Positions 26,256 to 37,172 of a stretch of 64,000 bases of DNA are shown one piece after another. The first letter of the stretch is position 1; each line of letters opens with the position of its first letter. The notes beneath the pieces are model-generated. The model was not told where the DNA came from and searched no databases. It was given only the letters and a program-made list of their open reading frames with translations. The position numbers and the translations under genes are program-made. The stretch is from contig JAAOMT010000772.1 of NCBI GenBank assembly GCA_016748015.1, forward strand, positions 416,677 through 480,676, given 5' to 3'. Source of the DNA: Geosiphon pyriformis. Lineage: Eukaryota; Glomeromycota; Glomeromycetes; Archaeosporales; Geosiphonaceae.

Positions 26256-27461
26256 CACTTCAGAAAGGTCGAAATCTGAGTGCCCATTTCTAAAAGTTAC
26301 GAATAAGGGAGTGTCAAAGAATTTTAGCACTGAATCTGGCATACCGCTCTTCGAAATTTGAAGATATTAATTTTAAATTAGCAAGATCTTTGAAAGTCCG
26401 AGTAATAAAAAAAGGGATCTGATGAAGCTCAAAAAAAAAAAAAAAGCCGAGGACTCTTTTCGAATGAAAGATCTTTAGATGGAAATGCTACTATAGATTT
26501 TCTAACTAGAGTACTATGAACAAAATAAAAAATTATTTTTCCTTTGTTTTGTGTGTATGCCCGACGTTAAAATGGTCAGCATTAGAATTAGAAATTCTTA
26601 AATTGAATGTTTTTTTAAAAGAGAGGGAATGAGAAGTCAAAATAATTTCTTACTGTTAACAAAGTTGTAAAAATACAAACCTTAAATCAAATATTTTGGG
26701 AAGATGGATTCATCGAAAAATCATTAAGTATCAGAAGACAAAATTTGAATATAATGTATACAAAGAATAATACTAAAATGTTGATAAAGTTCAATCCCAT
26801 GAACACCCATACCACCGAAATGTGTTCTTGTTTCAACTAGTTTTTTAGTTGGGATTTTTTTCAGACAATGGATTTCAGGAAATTTAAATATGTAGTTTTG
26901 TGTCAAACGGTGAATAGATCACAGACAGTAAACAGCGGCCTGTGCAGCTCGAAAAGATTGGTTATTAGTTCGCAGATCAAGTAAATCATTCTTAACAAAC
27001 CCGTCATTGAATGTGTTAAACTCTAACTCTATCATCACCTGCCTTTATTGGCTAGAGCCGTATGATTAAGTTCGATTAAAATTAAATGTTTGTGTTAAAA
27101 TTAGTATTTAGTTTTTAATCAAATATAAATATAAATATAAATATAAATATAAATTTTTTATTGAAAATAATTGTAATTTTGTAAAATTGTTTAGTTAGAA
27201 ATTATATAAAAAAAAATAAAATAAACATTAATGTAAATTATTATCTATTTGAATAATTATTTTTTAAAATTTCAAAAAATTTTTTCACATTTTTCACTAT
27301 ATTTTTATGTAAATTGTAAATTATAAAAATATATTTATTTATAACCAGTGTAATTAATCATCATATCGTTTACCTTATAAACATCAAACACACTAAAATA
27401 TGAAAAATTTAAATTTCAGAAACAATAAGTGGCCTTATTTACACAAATTTATACATTTTTT
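26256..27461. other. intergenic AT-rich spacer
   Basis: No gene seen. It contains short simple repeats such as (TAAATA)n near 27120-27150 and a slightly GC-richer patch at 26900-27070 without a recognisable frame. Confidence 0.6.
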
Positions 27462-27985
27462 GGGTCTATGAAACACAAATATAAGTGGAACTTTTACCCA
27501 TCATACACCAAAGGTGTGGGTAAAATAGGCTCAAACAATATTGGATCAATCGTTTGTTTTTACAACCTCGTTTTTAAAAAAATACAATTGTCCGCTCTAC
27601 TTTACAGATAAGAAATTCAGGGTCCGCAGACTAAAATCTACAAAAAAGCAATTCTATTTTTTACTCGCGAGTTTGATGCAATTGTCATTCTGCCATTTGA
27701 TGTATCACACATTGAGAATCGTAAAAGTGAAAAAAAAAGTAGAAAATGTTCTCTTGGGCATATTATCATTTCCCTCAACATCTGATTAGCAAAGCCGAGT
27801 TGTCATCCAAAATGAGGCCTATATACAAGTTTGTAGCTGGTAAAGTGCATCGAAGTGTACAAGTGCAGGAATTGCGGGACTGTAATGAAAACCCCATTTG
27901 GGGAGGGTCACGCAGGAAATAGTAGTCTTATTTGACAATCTTTAGTACTACCTATTATTGATGTGTTACAAGTTGTTTGTGTGTA
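27462..27985 (+). pseudogene. degraded TnpB/Fanzor-type transposase (copy B) with conserved 3' tail
   Basis: Plus-strand remnant of the same family as copies A and C. In order it shows TKGVGKIGSNNIGSIV (27508 on), then KIYKKAILFFTREFDAIVI with LPFDVSHIENR (the region usually reading HKK...L....F...ILP.F..S), then after a one-base frame change SWAYYHFPQHL (family pattern W.HY.FR..L), then LISKAELSSK, and a half Zn-ribbon CRNCGTVMK. At least two frameshifts and the lack of an intact RuvC-I DPG motif make it inactive as a protein. From 27890 it continues into a non-coding segment containing gcaggaaatagtagtctta (27912-27930). That segment is shared in inverted orientation with 31657-31675 and is therefore part of the mobile element. 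The left end is not resolved. Confidence 0.75.
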
Positions 27986-28211
27986 TTTACAATACACAAT
28001 TAAATGAGAGCTGCTAGTGTTTATAGCAAAGTCTATATTTTTATGAAATATAAATAATTACACTAGAGTATCATACAGAAAAATTAAATAAGTTTAATTT
28101 GAGCCGACCGGAACAATTTTCCAAGTTAGAGACTATTAACTTTATATCAATCCTCTATAATATAAATAAATACCAAAACCTGAATCCCATCCTACATAAA
28201 AAAATTTTTGA

Positions 28212-30537
28212 TTATTGAACAGTATATTGGGCGATAAAGTCCAATGTTTCTTCATCACGCATATATGTCAAATTCCATTTTCCTCGTTCATCCAACGTCG
28301 TCTCAATCGCAAACTTGATGCTGCCATCCGTCAAATTCTGTTCGACTTTTTTCATCATTTGTGTATCCTTACCAGGTGTGAACAAACAAAACTGGGGTAA
28401 GGTAGATTCTTCCTGATCAAAGATGACCAGTTCGAAAACTTGTTTTGAGTTGTATTTTAGGGTGGCATGAATTGGGTTTATGATTGTAAAGGAGAATGGT
28501 ACGGAGAAGGTAGTAACGAAGGGGCCCTGACGCGTTCCGCTACCCCGATTTCGGATTAAGAGTTGTGATGCTAGTGGGCCCTGTTGAATTATTTCCAAAA
28601 AATTTTATATTCATACGCAAGGTGAAAGATAATTTAGACAATTAAATAACTTCAAGTTTGAAAACGCACCTGATTTCCATTCAATAACACGAAAATATTC
28701 AATTTTCCCTCTCCCTTACTGGGAATCTCACAATGGAACCGATACAAACGGCCCCCACTTTTTCCATGGCCTCCAAGGCGTTGTATAAACACTGGTACCT
28801 GCTGCCCATTCCAAGCTAAATGCGCGTGCAACGCTTTACTCTCATCGGGATGCGTTCGTTCAATCTCGAATACCAATTTATCATGATCAACCTCAATCTC
28901 ATTGGGTATTTTGGTGATAAAGGAAAGCCCGGCGGTGAAATAAGGAGGTTTTACAAAAGGTAATGAGACAAATTGTGTTTTATTTAACGGTGGCTCGAGG
29001 TATTGTTCTTCTTCTTTGCGTGGCAAATGACTGTAAATGAATTTCGACGGAGTGACAAGGAAGTAAAAGGGATCGAATCGTTGAACAAATGATTGGCCTT
29101 CCACTACCCCAGCTCCCCATGTACTGTCAATTAAGAGGTATTCACCGTCGACACAAGTTCCGTTCCATGCATGTGCGAATTGAAAAGAATCAATATCTGC
29201 TCCCGGGGAGTACCCTGCTCCTTTGGCATGGCCACTAATTTTCCAGGTATCGAGCTTGGCTTCTTTTGCGAGGGCGTTAAAAAGTTCACCATATCCATCA
29301 CATACTGCCAATCTTTTGGACAGGACTTCACTTGCTTCCATATGATGAATTTTACCTATTACGAGGGAAAAATATAATTTAATAAAACATGCAACAAATA
29401 ATAATCAATTCCAAATATACTTTAATTTATTACCTGAAAATAATGCTTTAACATCGTATTCTATATTCTCGGCAATCCAAGTATAGATTGCGCGAAGTTT
29501 ATCAATGGTAATTGGGAAGGGAGAGGTAAGGTGATGCGATAATGTTACAATATCTTTTGTTTTTAAGGATGGGGTATTTCGCGCATGATGATCAACTTTT
29601 GTGAAATCCCGTTCTACAAAATCAAATAAAAAAGATAATTAATCAAAGAGAAAAATTGTTTAAGCGCATCCTACATAAATTCAAAATTAAATTTCAAGTT
29701 TCGCGATGAAACAATTTACCGTCTGAATTGAAATGCTTTACAAAATTTTTGGTGACGATTGGTGCACTTTGACTGTATGAAACATATCCAAAAATTAGAA
29801 ACCGTGTTATTATGAAATTTTAAAGGGAATAATATTTTTCTTCAAAAAAAAATCACCACGACTCCTACCTAACCGGATCCTGATCCTCGACCAAAGTCTG
29901 TTTCGCGTCATTCTTATGAGAATTTGTGGGAACATCATTTTTGTTCGTGTCATTCCTATTTAATTCTGACGTAAATTTCTGTTCTGTTGGCGGTTGCTGT
30001 TGGTGTAAAACATGATTTCCTCCTGACGTCGGATGAGAATGAGGTGATTCCTGCAGATATGTTGAGTCAACTTCTTCATGAGGGGTCGTCTGTAGATTAT
30101 CTTGGAATTCGGAAAGTGGTTCTTCGGTGGTATAAGTGATTACTTGTGTTTCAGTGTGACCGCTCTCGTCAGTGGTGGTGATTTTTTTGACATGGGTTAC
30201 CGTTACTTTTTTGTAAGGGAAAATGAAAATTTTTTTGGCCAATTAGATGGAAGTTGAAAATGTGATTGAGAATCGGAACCCTTTTATTCTTAGTTGAAAA
30301 AAAACCTCGCCTTTTATTTCAATGTGATGCAAATATAAACTAATTCAAAAATTCAAGCACTCAGAATTAATATTTTAACTCACCAGTCTCTTCCCCGTTA
30401 CCATTCGATGTTTTTTCATTATAATTATTATGACTTTTCACTATATGCGTGTCACTTTTATTTGATTCTTTAGGCTCTTTGTTCTTCTTTTTACGAAGGC
30501 TTAAAGGACGCTTTAATAATGACTTCCAATCTGGCAT
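28212..30537 (-). CDS. KY/Cyk3-type transglutaminase-like protein
   Basis: Six exons, in transcript order: 30537-30384, 30205-29869, 29772-29720, 29613-29434, 29355-28670 and 28580-28212, giving 592 residues with phases consistent throughout. The centre is a transglutaminase-like fold: LRAIYTWIAENIEYDV, then AVCDGYGELF (Cys260), FAHAWNG (His303) and IDSTWG (Asp318), an intact Cys-His-Asp triad. This matches the kyphoscoliosis-peptidase and Cyk3 group. Cyk3 proteins work at the fungal division septum, usually with a dead triad and an N-terminal SH3 domain. Here no SH3 is visible and the triad is complete. Residues 1-165 are polar and disordered, with a Lys/Arg-rich start (RKKKNKE). After the core come about 230 residues of beta-rich sequence typical of KY-like proteins. 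An enzymatic or a scaffold role cannot be separated from sequence alone. Confidence 0.88.
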
Positions 30538-31600
30538 GGTTAATCAAATAGAAGAAAGAGCTGGGATTTAGGAGCAAATAGTTTAGAGATATACAAAATT
30601 TATTTACTAAATACTAAAATCCTAATTCAATCGCTATTTGTTCGCTAAAAAGAAAAAGCGAGAAGGTACCACTAGTAGAAGTTTGCCCAACATATAATTT
30701 CAAACTTACACTTTGTTCCCGTAAGACGCGTGTATTTATACGAATAATCATTGTACTCTTGTACAATTGTGGAAACACCAAATACTTGCACGAACTAAAT
30801 TGAAAAAATTATCACATCGCATATATATTACTTGAAAGAGGTTTTCGACACAGTGATCCAAAACAATAGTTGCCGTTGTTTTTTGGTGTAAATCAAATAC
30901 ATACTGCTTTGGCATTGGTACAAAGAAGACCTACCAAATTAACTTTAAGATATCATGATTGTCTTCGTACATGACATCACTCTACCATTCATTATTTTTT
31001 TGATAGATCAGAAAACTACAAAGGCTTGACGGTGGCAATGTACCTGGGAAAGGAAATGAACGAAAACCCATGCTACATATTGATAAAAACTTAGTTGCAT
31101 ATGCGGATATTAGTTTTTATGCCGGCGGCATTTACCTGCATTTATAAATAAGAATGCTCAAACATTCCCACACCAATTGTATTGTAAATTTTACGTACGA
31201 ATGACCCATTTTTCAACAAAATGTTGAGAGATCTTCACCAAATCCGGAAAAGCTTATTTTATACGAGCGAAATTTATAACTTGCGAAATTCAAATATTTA
31301 GCCAAAATTGTTTCAAACTTTCCGAAAGTAGAATTTTATTAATTTCTCCATTCTCTTAAAAGATCCTAACACCCGAGCCTAAAAACACCAAAAAAGTAGA
31401 TCAATGGATCATTGATTTACTGCTCAACTTTGTTCCTGATCCGTCTCATTTTTTTCATGCGTTGTTTATTCCTACTATCCCCGATTTCTCAAGAGCATAT
31501 GTGAGAAAGGTTGTGGTGCTGCTTTTATCAAAAGCTCTGTTTATGGGTCTCAAGAGTTCAGCTTAATATTACATTTGACATACATATGAAATTGCTACAT
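30538..31600. other. intergenic spacer
   Basis: About 1 kb between the KY-type gene and the inverted-repeat element. No gene or RNA is recognised. The first 150 bp presumably hold the promoter of the minus-strand gene. Confidence 0.55.
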
Positions 31601-32620
31601 ATTGATGCGGATGGATTGTAACAAATCAATAATAGGTAGTACTAAAAATTACTAAGTAAGACTACTATTTCCTGCATGACCCTCAGTAGAGGATCAAAGG
31701 TCCCCATCAAGCAATGGTTCCGCTCCCCCGAGCCATTTTCGTCACAGCCCGCAATTCTGGCAGTTGTAAACTTGGGACCCTCCGATGCTCTTTATGTTGG
31801 ATGCATAGGCCTCATTTGGGCAACAACTCGGATCAGATGTTGACGGAAACGGTAGTATGCCTAGGAGAGCATTTTCCGATAGTTGCGTATTTTTCTTGCC
31901 TTATGATTCGTGATTTCTGACACCTCAAACGGCGGGATGAGATTTGGGTCAGACTCGCGAGTGAAGAACAAGATCGTCTTTCTGTGGATTTTATTCTGCA
32001 GATGCATAATCCTTCGTCGTATGCGCGAAACTTCTTTGTTGAGTCGCTGGGGCTTTGCGTTTCTTACGCTTTGAAGTAGAGAAGGTGAGTTTGAAATGAG
32101 GTCATCCATATACGAACAAGTTGTCCGATGTCACCAGAACCTATTTTACCACATCTTTGGTGGAATACCATATGAAGGATGCACGAATGCCAGGATAAAT
32201 AGAGACTGTATGATGGAGCTATCCGCTTGGGTTTCCCGGATTTGAGTTTATGTTTCGGGCAGGTTACTAATTAACCAAAAAATAAACACAATACGCAACA
32301 ATAAAAATGAGTGTCAGGATTGGCATAGGTGCGGTTTCTCACATGTGAAGAGATCATTGGGGAAAGGGAAAAAGGAATTGAATAAATTGTTGGGCTTAAA
32401 AGTCCATTCGTACAATTGTAAGTTTATCGTCAGGTGAAATAGGCCTATTGGTTATCGCTTAGTTTCGAAGTGTAAAGGCCATAGCACGCGTTATCCTTAT
32501 TATAAAAATAAGCTTTAAGTTAAAAGAATGTACAGAGATCAAATGGGAGCCTTGATCCTCTACCGAGGAATAGTCTTACTTAATACTACTATTGATGTGT
32601 TACAATCCATCCGGATATTC
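31601..32620 (-). mobile_element. ~1-kb inverted-repeat element carrying a TnpB/Fanzor remnant (copy C)
   Basis: The two ends are imperfect inverted repeats. The word ggatggattgtaacaaatc (31609-31627) pairs with gatgtgttacaatccatcc (32594-32612), an 18/19 match. Similarity then continues inward for about 100 bp, with gaps, through taagactac-type and gaggatcaa-type words on both sides. Between them the minus strand carries TnpB/Fanzor-family sequence. The left repeat overlaps the DNA just downstream of the transposase remnant. At roughly 1020 bp the element is short for a complete transposase plus ends, so internal loss is likely. I could not define a target-site duplication. Confidence 0.7.
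31690..32205 (-). pseudogene. degraded TnpB/Fanzor-type transposase (copy C coding remnant)
   Basis: From 32200 downward the frames read IYPGIRASFIWYSTKDVV (family pattern DPGxR.F..Y), then after a frameshift IGSGDIGQLVRIWM, then an 82-codon frame (32109-31861) with LNKEVSRIRRRIMHLQNKIH, RKTILFFTRE, LIPPFEVSEI and RKIRNYRKMLS. A stop follows, then AYYRFRQHLI, and finally GGSQVYNCQNCGL with a residual RN near the RuvC-III position. The order matches TnpB/Fanzor from RuvC-I to the Zn-ribbon. The RuvC-I Asp is Tyr here. Stops, frameshifts and the missing N-terminus mark it as dead. In living members this protein is guided by an RNA transcribed from the element's 3' end. Confidence 0.78.
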
Positions 32621-33290
32621 AATATCCTAGCTTTTAATAACCTTTCTCGGAGGTATTATGGATTTCAGGATATCTAATGAACGGAATCAAGCAGCATGGA
32701 TTAATCAGTAGAGTGATGATTCAAAGCTCAAAAACCTTTTTGCAAGAGTTCAGGCAACAATCGACACCGATTACTTTAAATAATTTGAATTTCTTTCATT
32801 AATTTAAAAACTGGATCTTCGTAGACCTGGTGATGAAAAAAATCACCAATTTGCACCAAGTACAACTTTTTAACCCTAAAACTTACAACGAATATAAATT
32901 TTAGAGCCGGTCTCATCAAAGGTACCATCAATAAATAAAATTGTCTTGAGAAAAATATTATTACAAAAAACTCGAAAACCACCAAAATATCTTACATTGT
33001 TTAAATTAATTGACAAGTTGGGGAATATATAAACTCTTCAACAAGGATAAACAGAGTGGTGGATGGATAAGACAAAATGTAGTGAAAAGATGTCGTGCAG
33101 TGTTAAAAAATCATTAGTCTCCAAAATTTGCAAAATAAATTGCTTATCAGGAAATGATATTAGATACAGTAAATGATCATATTGAAAAAACTAAAATGAT
33201 TTCGAACTCGCAACAGTTGAGCTGGTACAAGGCAAACTACTAGGGCTCTGCTGTAAAACTCAAGGGCTGGCCTAGGACGGGTCTGATCGT
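32621..33290. other. intergenic spacer
   Basis: No gene recognised. It carries a tRNA-promoter-like box on the minus strand near 33199-33210 without a foldable tRNA that I could support. Confidence 0.5.
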
Positions 33291-34471
33291 TCATTTCGCT
33301 CCTTTGCCCTTTTTGATTAACCATTGCAGAGTGATATCAATATTTACCTGGTTCTTTGCTGAGATAGAGTAACAAGAAACCTCACGATTGTTGATGGATT
33401 TTAAATTCCTGCAGGAATAAATCAAATCAATTGATAACTAAATAAAATTTTAAGAACTTTTAGCCACATACATGTCTTCGATGATTTGTTCCACATCTAA
33501 TGCACCGGGTAAGTCATTTTTATTGCCTAATACTAGGACTGGAATGTTAGCTAGCTGTGGTTTTTCCAAGAGACTGCGAAGTTCGGTCCGTGCACCATCT
33601 AACTTCTCATGATCCGCAGAATCAATAACAAATCTTTTGATGTAAATATTGTTTGCGGATATTAATAAAATTATCTGACACAAAATTCCATAGAATCCAA
33701 TGAAAGCACTCACACGATAGCGTTCACACCACGACAATACCGTTCCCACATATTCCTAAACCGCGGTTGACCTCCTATATCCCATAATTTCATGGTGACA
33801 TTTCCTTTTGTTACTTTACGCATATTAAATCCAACGGTAGGAATCATGTCTTCACTAAATTGGTTCAACTATGATATAATTTTAAAAAAATTGTATAGTT
33901 ATGTGAAACAAAACAATAAGATTTATTGATCATATAGCTTCCGACTCTCTCTTCCAGAATTTCGAAAAATAGCTGACAAGCTGGTAATTTCTTCCAAAAA
34001 TCTAGGCTTTCTATTTGAAAAAATTTGCAAAAATGGAGTTAATTGAAAATCGCATTAAATATGAAAGTAACAAAGAACTTGAAAATTTCCAAGGCTTTAC
34101 CTGGTTTCAGTTAAAATTCAGAGCCTTACTAGCTTACAATAGGCCTTTGGAAATAAGGCCAACTGACTATGATGTTTTACGAAAAACTACCAAATAGTGA
34201 GCACCAAAGCATGATACTTACTGCAATTACATTGACCAATGTTGTCTTGCCACTGTTCTGTAAGCCCACTAAAGTAAGCTCTAGTTCAGTCTAATATCAA
34301 ATTCCCATTAATCACAAAATAGAGGTGAAAAAATAAAGTAAGCTTTCCAGTTGAGATAGTGTTATGTCCCATACTTATGGAAAATGAAATTATGTCTAAA
34401 TTGACATTTGAACTCACCTTAAAGAACAAACTTCTGAGCCAATCCAAAAAAGATTTCCATATGGTAGCCAT
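33291..34471 (-). CDS. ARL8: ARL8-family small GTPase
   Basis: Five exons: 34471-34418, 34290-34222, 33868-33714, 33633-33472 and 33408-33291, encoding 185 residues, the length usual for Arl8. G motifs are intact: P-loop GLQNSGKTT (27-35), the switch-1 region with PTVGFN (51-56), WDIGGQ (70-75) and GNKNDL (129-134). The Arl8 block from [20 protein letters not shown] to [12 protein letters not shown] is nearly identical to what I recall of animal Arl8. Residue 2 is Ala rather than the Gly needed for myristoylation, in keeping with Arl8, which uses N-terminal acetylation and an amphipathic helix ([13 protein letters not shown]). Arl8 recruits kinesin and tethering factors to lysosomes or vacuoles. 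The last exon gives the C-terminal [19 protein letters not shown]. Confidence 0.95.
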
Positions 34472-34846
34472 TTGTAAAAATTGAGGTGTTAAAATAAGTT
34501 ACCGAATGCAAGACTGCAAGTATTGTGAAAACAAAACAACAGATAAAATATAGTATAAAAGATAGGAAAAAGGAGTGATGAGGGTTATATTCAAAGGTTG
34601 GGGAGGACAGAGATACAAGCCTAGCACTAACCAGATTTTCGTTTTTTTATATAAACATTCAATTTTAAACATTTTGTATTGTTCAACAGGTTTATCCAAT
34701 ATCTACATTCTAAATGTCTAATCTATTTAACAAATAACATTTTATTCATGTGAGAAAACGTAAAAATTATTAACGTGATACAGATTCTTTAGGTTTTGAT
34801 CTGATTTATAAAATATTAAGCGTCTCAAGCTTTCAATTTGAACCTT

Positions 34847-35830
34847 TTATTCTTGCATCTTTTCGCTTTGCCGTAAAGATTTTAAATATTTTTCGCACTT
34901 TTTCCGCAGTTGCGTTGCGGTATGTTGATAAGTGTTGAGTTTAATGTCTCGAAACATTGCTTGATAGTCATCTCCGTATTTTGCGATGCATTTACGCGCA
35001 AATGCTTTCTCGCCTTCAGCTTGATGTGTCTCAGGTTTACCAAAATTTTGAGCTTGTAATTCTAAAGCTACAAAAGATATAGCGAATGCGATACAAAAAA
35101 AATCGAAATGTTATTGGGTTTATTTGACGTTAAAGTCGTCCATTATTATCAATAATAATAACCATAAGTTTACCTTTAACTACATCCGTCTTTGCGGGAG
35201 TTGGTTCCATCACTTGGTCGAACACTTCCTCCTCTTCCTCTTCTCGTGTCCGACCAATAATGACATTTATAACGTTTCCATCTTGATCACGTTGAATTAT
35301 GCCCTCGTTTGGACCGAGAACTTTTCGTAGCAGTTCAACTTTCTGCTGTGATAAGGTATCATCAGTTGTACTTACGGACCGCGGGTATAATTTTTCAACA
35401 CCTCCCTTGACACCATTCAACGAGGTCATTAAGCCAATCCGGGCATAGCTATTGTCGAGACGTAGTATTTCGTTATAAATATCGATAATTTTAAGAGTTA
35501 ACGTGAGAAGTCAAGAATGTTCTAAGAGCAAGAAATTGAGAAAGAACAGTGACACACTACTTTTGTTGAAGAGTAGCCTTTTTGTCCCAATTCTTTGCGA
35601 TAATATAATTTCCCTAAATCCCAAAAAAGTTGCCCGGAACTCGATAAATATTCTATCCCAAAAACCGAGAAACGCAAAAAAGAAAGGCGGTATCGTTCTT
35701 AGAAACACTGTCGAGTTCATTGAGAAGTACATACTGTGACTACAAATTTCTTAAAGTGCTTATTTGCTGTTTTTCGTGTGACTTTCGAAGCTGGATTCCG
35801 CGTCTTTTTTCGTTGACTTGGTCTTGCCAT
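34847..35830 (-). CDS. NOP16: nucleolar protein NOP16, 60S ribosome biogenesis
   Basis: Four exons: 35830-35735, 35613-35561, 35448-35174 and 35067-34847, giving 214 residues. Nop16 binds pre-60S particles in the nucleolus. Family marks are the N-terminal MARPSQRKKTRNP, the short second exon IIAKNWDKKATLQQ joined across the intron to NYARIGL, the central IIQRDQDGNVINVIIG, and the C-terminal KYGDDYQAMFRDIKLNTYQH followed by TATQLRKKCEKY. The second exon is only 53 nt and is recovered solely by frame and motif continuity. The start codon lies 121 bp from the start of the oppositely transcribed EXPERA gene. Confidence 0.93.
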
Positions 35831-35951
35831 TTTCAAAAGTTAATGTTGGAAACAAAATTTTCAAAATCCAATTTTTAAGTCAACTTTCACCAATCAATAA
35901 TGATTAACATTTGGCAGTATACGGCGATCTCATAGCAACGAAACAAGTACA
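35831..35951. promoter_or_regulatory. bidirectional promoter region NOP16 / EXPERA gene
   Basis: 121 bp separate the two start codons of divergent genes, so both promoters must overlap here or extend into the neighbours. No motif is assigned. Confidence 0.6.
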
Positions 35952-36716
35952 ATGGGCCGTTGGTTAGGTGAATAAAAAGCCATTTTGTTTCCTTGTTGAC
36001 ATACAATTTTAACCTATTTGACCTTTCCTGGACGTAAAAAGCCAGCCAGAATAGTTTTATTTTATTTAATAAACAAACCGACTGCTGTGTAAATTAAGTA
36101 CTAATATTTCCTCACTCTTCCCGTTCTTACTATTCCCTGCTCCAAGACCTCACCTACCTTTTCTACTTTGCATCTCACATCATAGCTACCCTTATTATAG
36201 ATGCTATTCCAATCTACCCATCCTTTCTCGTCCCGCGTCTACTCATAGATATAAATACGTGGTATATCGAATTCACCAAAGATCCTCTTCTTACAAAAGG
36301 GCAATGGTGGTTCAAGAGTTTTTTGTTTAGTGAGCTTTTCTTCCAACTTCCGTTTTTCTTTTTGGCGCTTGTTGGGTTGTGGAAAGGTGAGATAGAAGAG
36401 AGATTCATAATTTTGTCTCAAACCACTCTTAAGATTCACTGTCCTACATAAATCATGTACCTTACTGCCTTATCTAGATAGCCCCAAGATCCGCCTGCCA
36501 CTACTTGTCTATTCTGTTCATGTAGGTACAACTACCTGGGCTTGCCTCAGTGAAATATTACTTGGCGAAAATGATCCGGCATTCACTAATGAGAAGCGAT
36601 ATTTTCTGGCCTCGGTTTATTTCCCTTACTTGATTCTGCCAATTGTGTGTGGCACGGATTCATATCTTCGTATAAGGAAAACCGAAAAGATCACTTGGCT
36701 AGAAAAGAACAAATAA
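35952..36716 (+). CDS. EXPERA-domain membrane protein, TMEM97/sigma-2-receptor-like
   Basis: Three exons: 35952-35967, 36147-36386 and 36478-36716, giving 164 residues. The 16-nt first exon (MGRWL) is placed because its phase joins exactly to GAC CTC ACC. Four hydrophobic segments are visible: YLFYFASHIIATLIIDAIPI, SELFFQLPFFFLALVGLW, LLVYSVHVGTTTWACLSEIL and the FLASVYFPYLILPIVCG stretch. The signature pieces WYIEFTKDPLL and PYLILP fit the TMEM97/TM6SF EXPERA family. These proteins sit in the ER and affect sterol trafficking and synthesis. The C-terminus is Lys-rich (LEKNK), a possible ER-retention tail. Confidence 0.88.
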
Positions 36717-37172
36717 AGGTAATTGTTCATTTATTTATTGTTTTTGATCAAAGTTGTGACTTATGATAAATCTTTGGACAGCAACCAATTTTTATTTTGG
36801 TTAATTCACATTATGAATGAAAATCCAATTTGCTTATAATAAATGCAAAACAAGACAGTTATTTACAATGTGATTTAAAAACGGTTTTAAAAAAATTTAT
36901 GCCGGCAAAAAGGAGCAGGTTGATTATGTGATTGAAGATTTTAGTAAATAACTATTAGAAACTACCAAGCTAAAAAATTAATTATTTTCATTACTTCCAG
37001 TAATTGCAAGAATGTTGTTTAGAAGTAGATACTGAATTAATACAGAAAACAATAAAAGGGGATAAAAAATATTTTGAAACAGCAAGTCCTTTTATTGGAA
37101 AAAAAAATTATCCCAGCATTTGATCCTGTAATTGGAACTAAGAGGAGGCCATTATCCTGATATTGCTTTTTT
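36717..37172. other. tail-to-tail intergenic spacer
   Basis: 456 bp between convergent genes. It presumably carries both polyadenylation regions. Nothing else seen. Confidence 0.6.

Noticed and set aside
33180-33290. Candidate tRNA gene on the minus strand
   Set aside because: Only a B-box-like word is present; I could not form an acceptor stem or a convincing anticodon arm.
35503-35739. Plus-strand 78-codon frame opposite NOP16
   Set aside because: It is antisense to the NOP16 exon 2 and introns; the minus-strand reading has clear family motifs.
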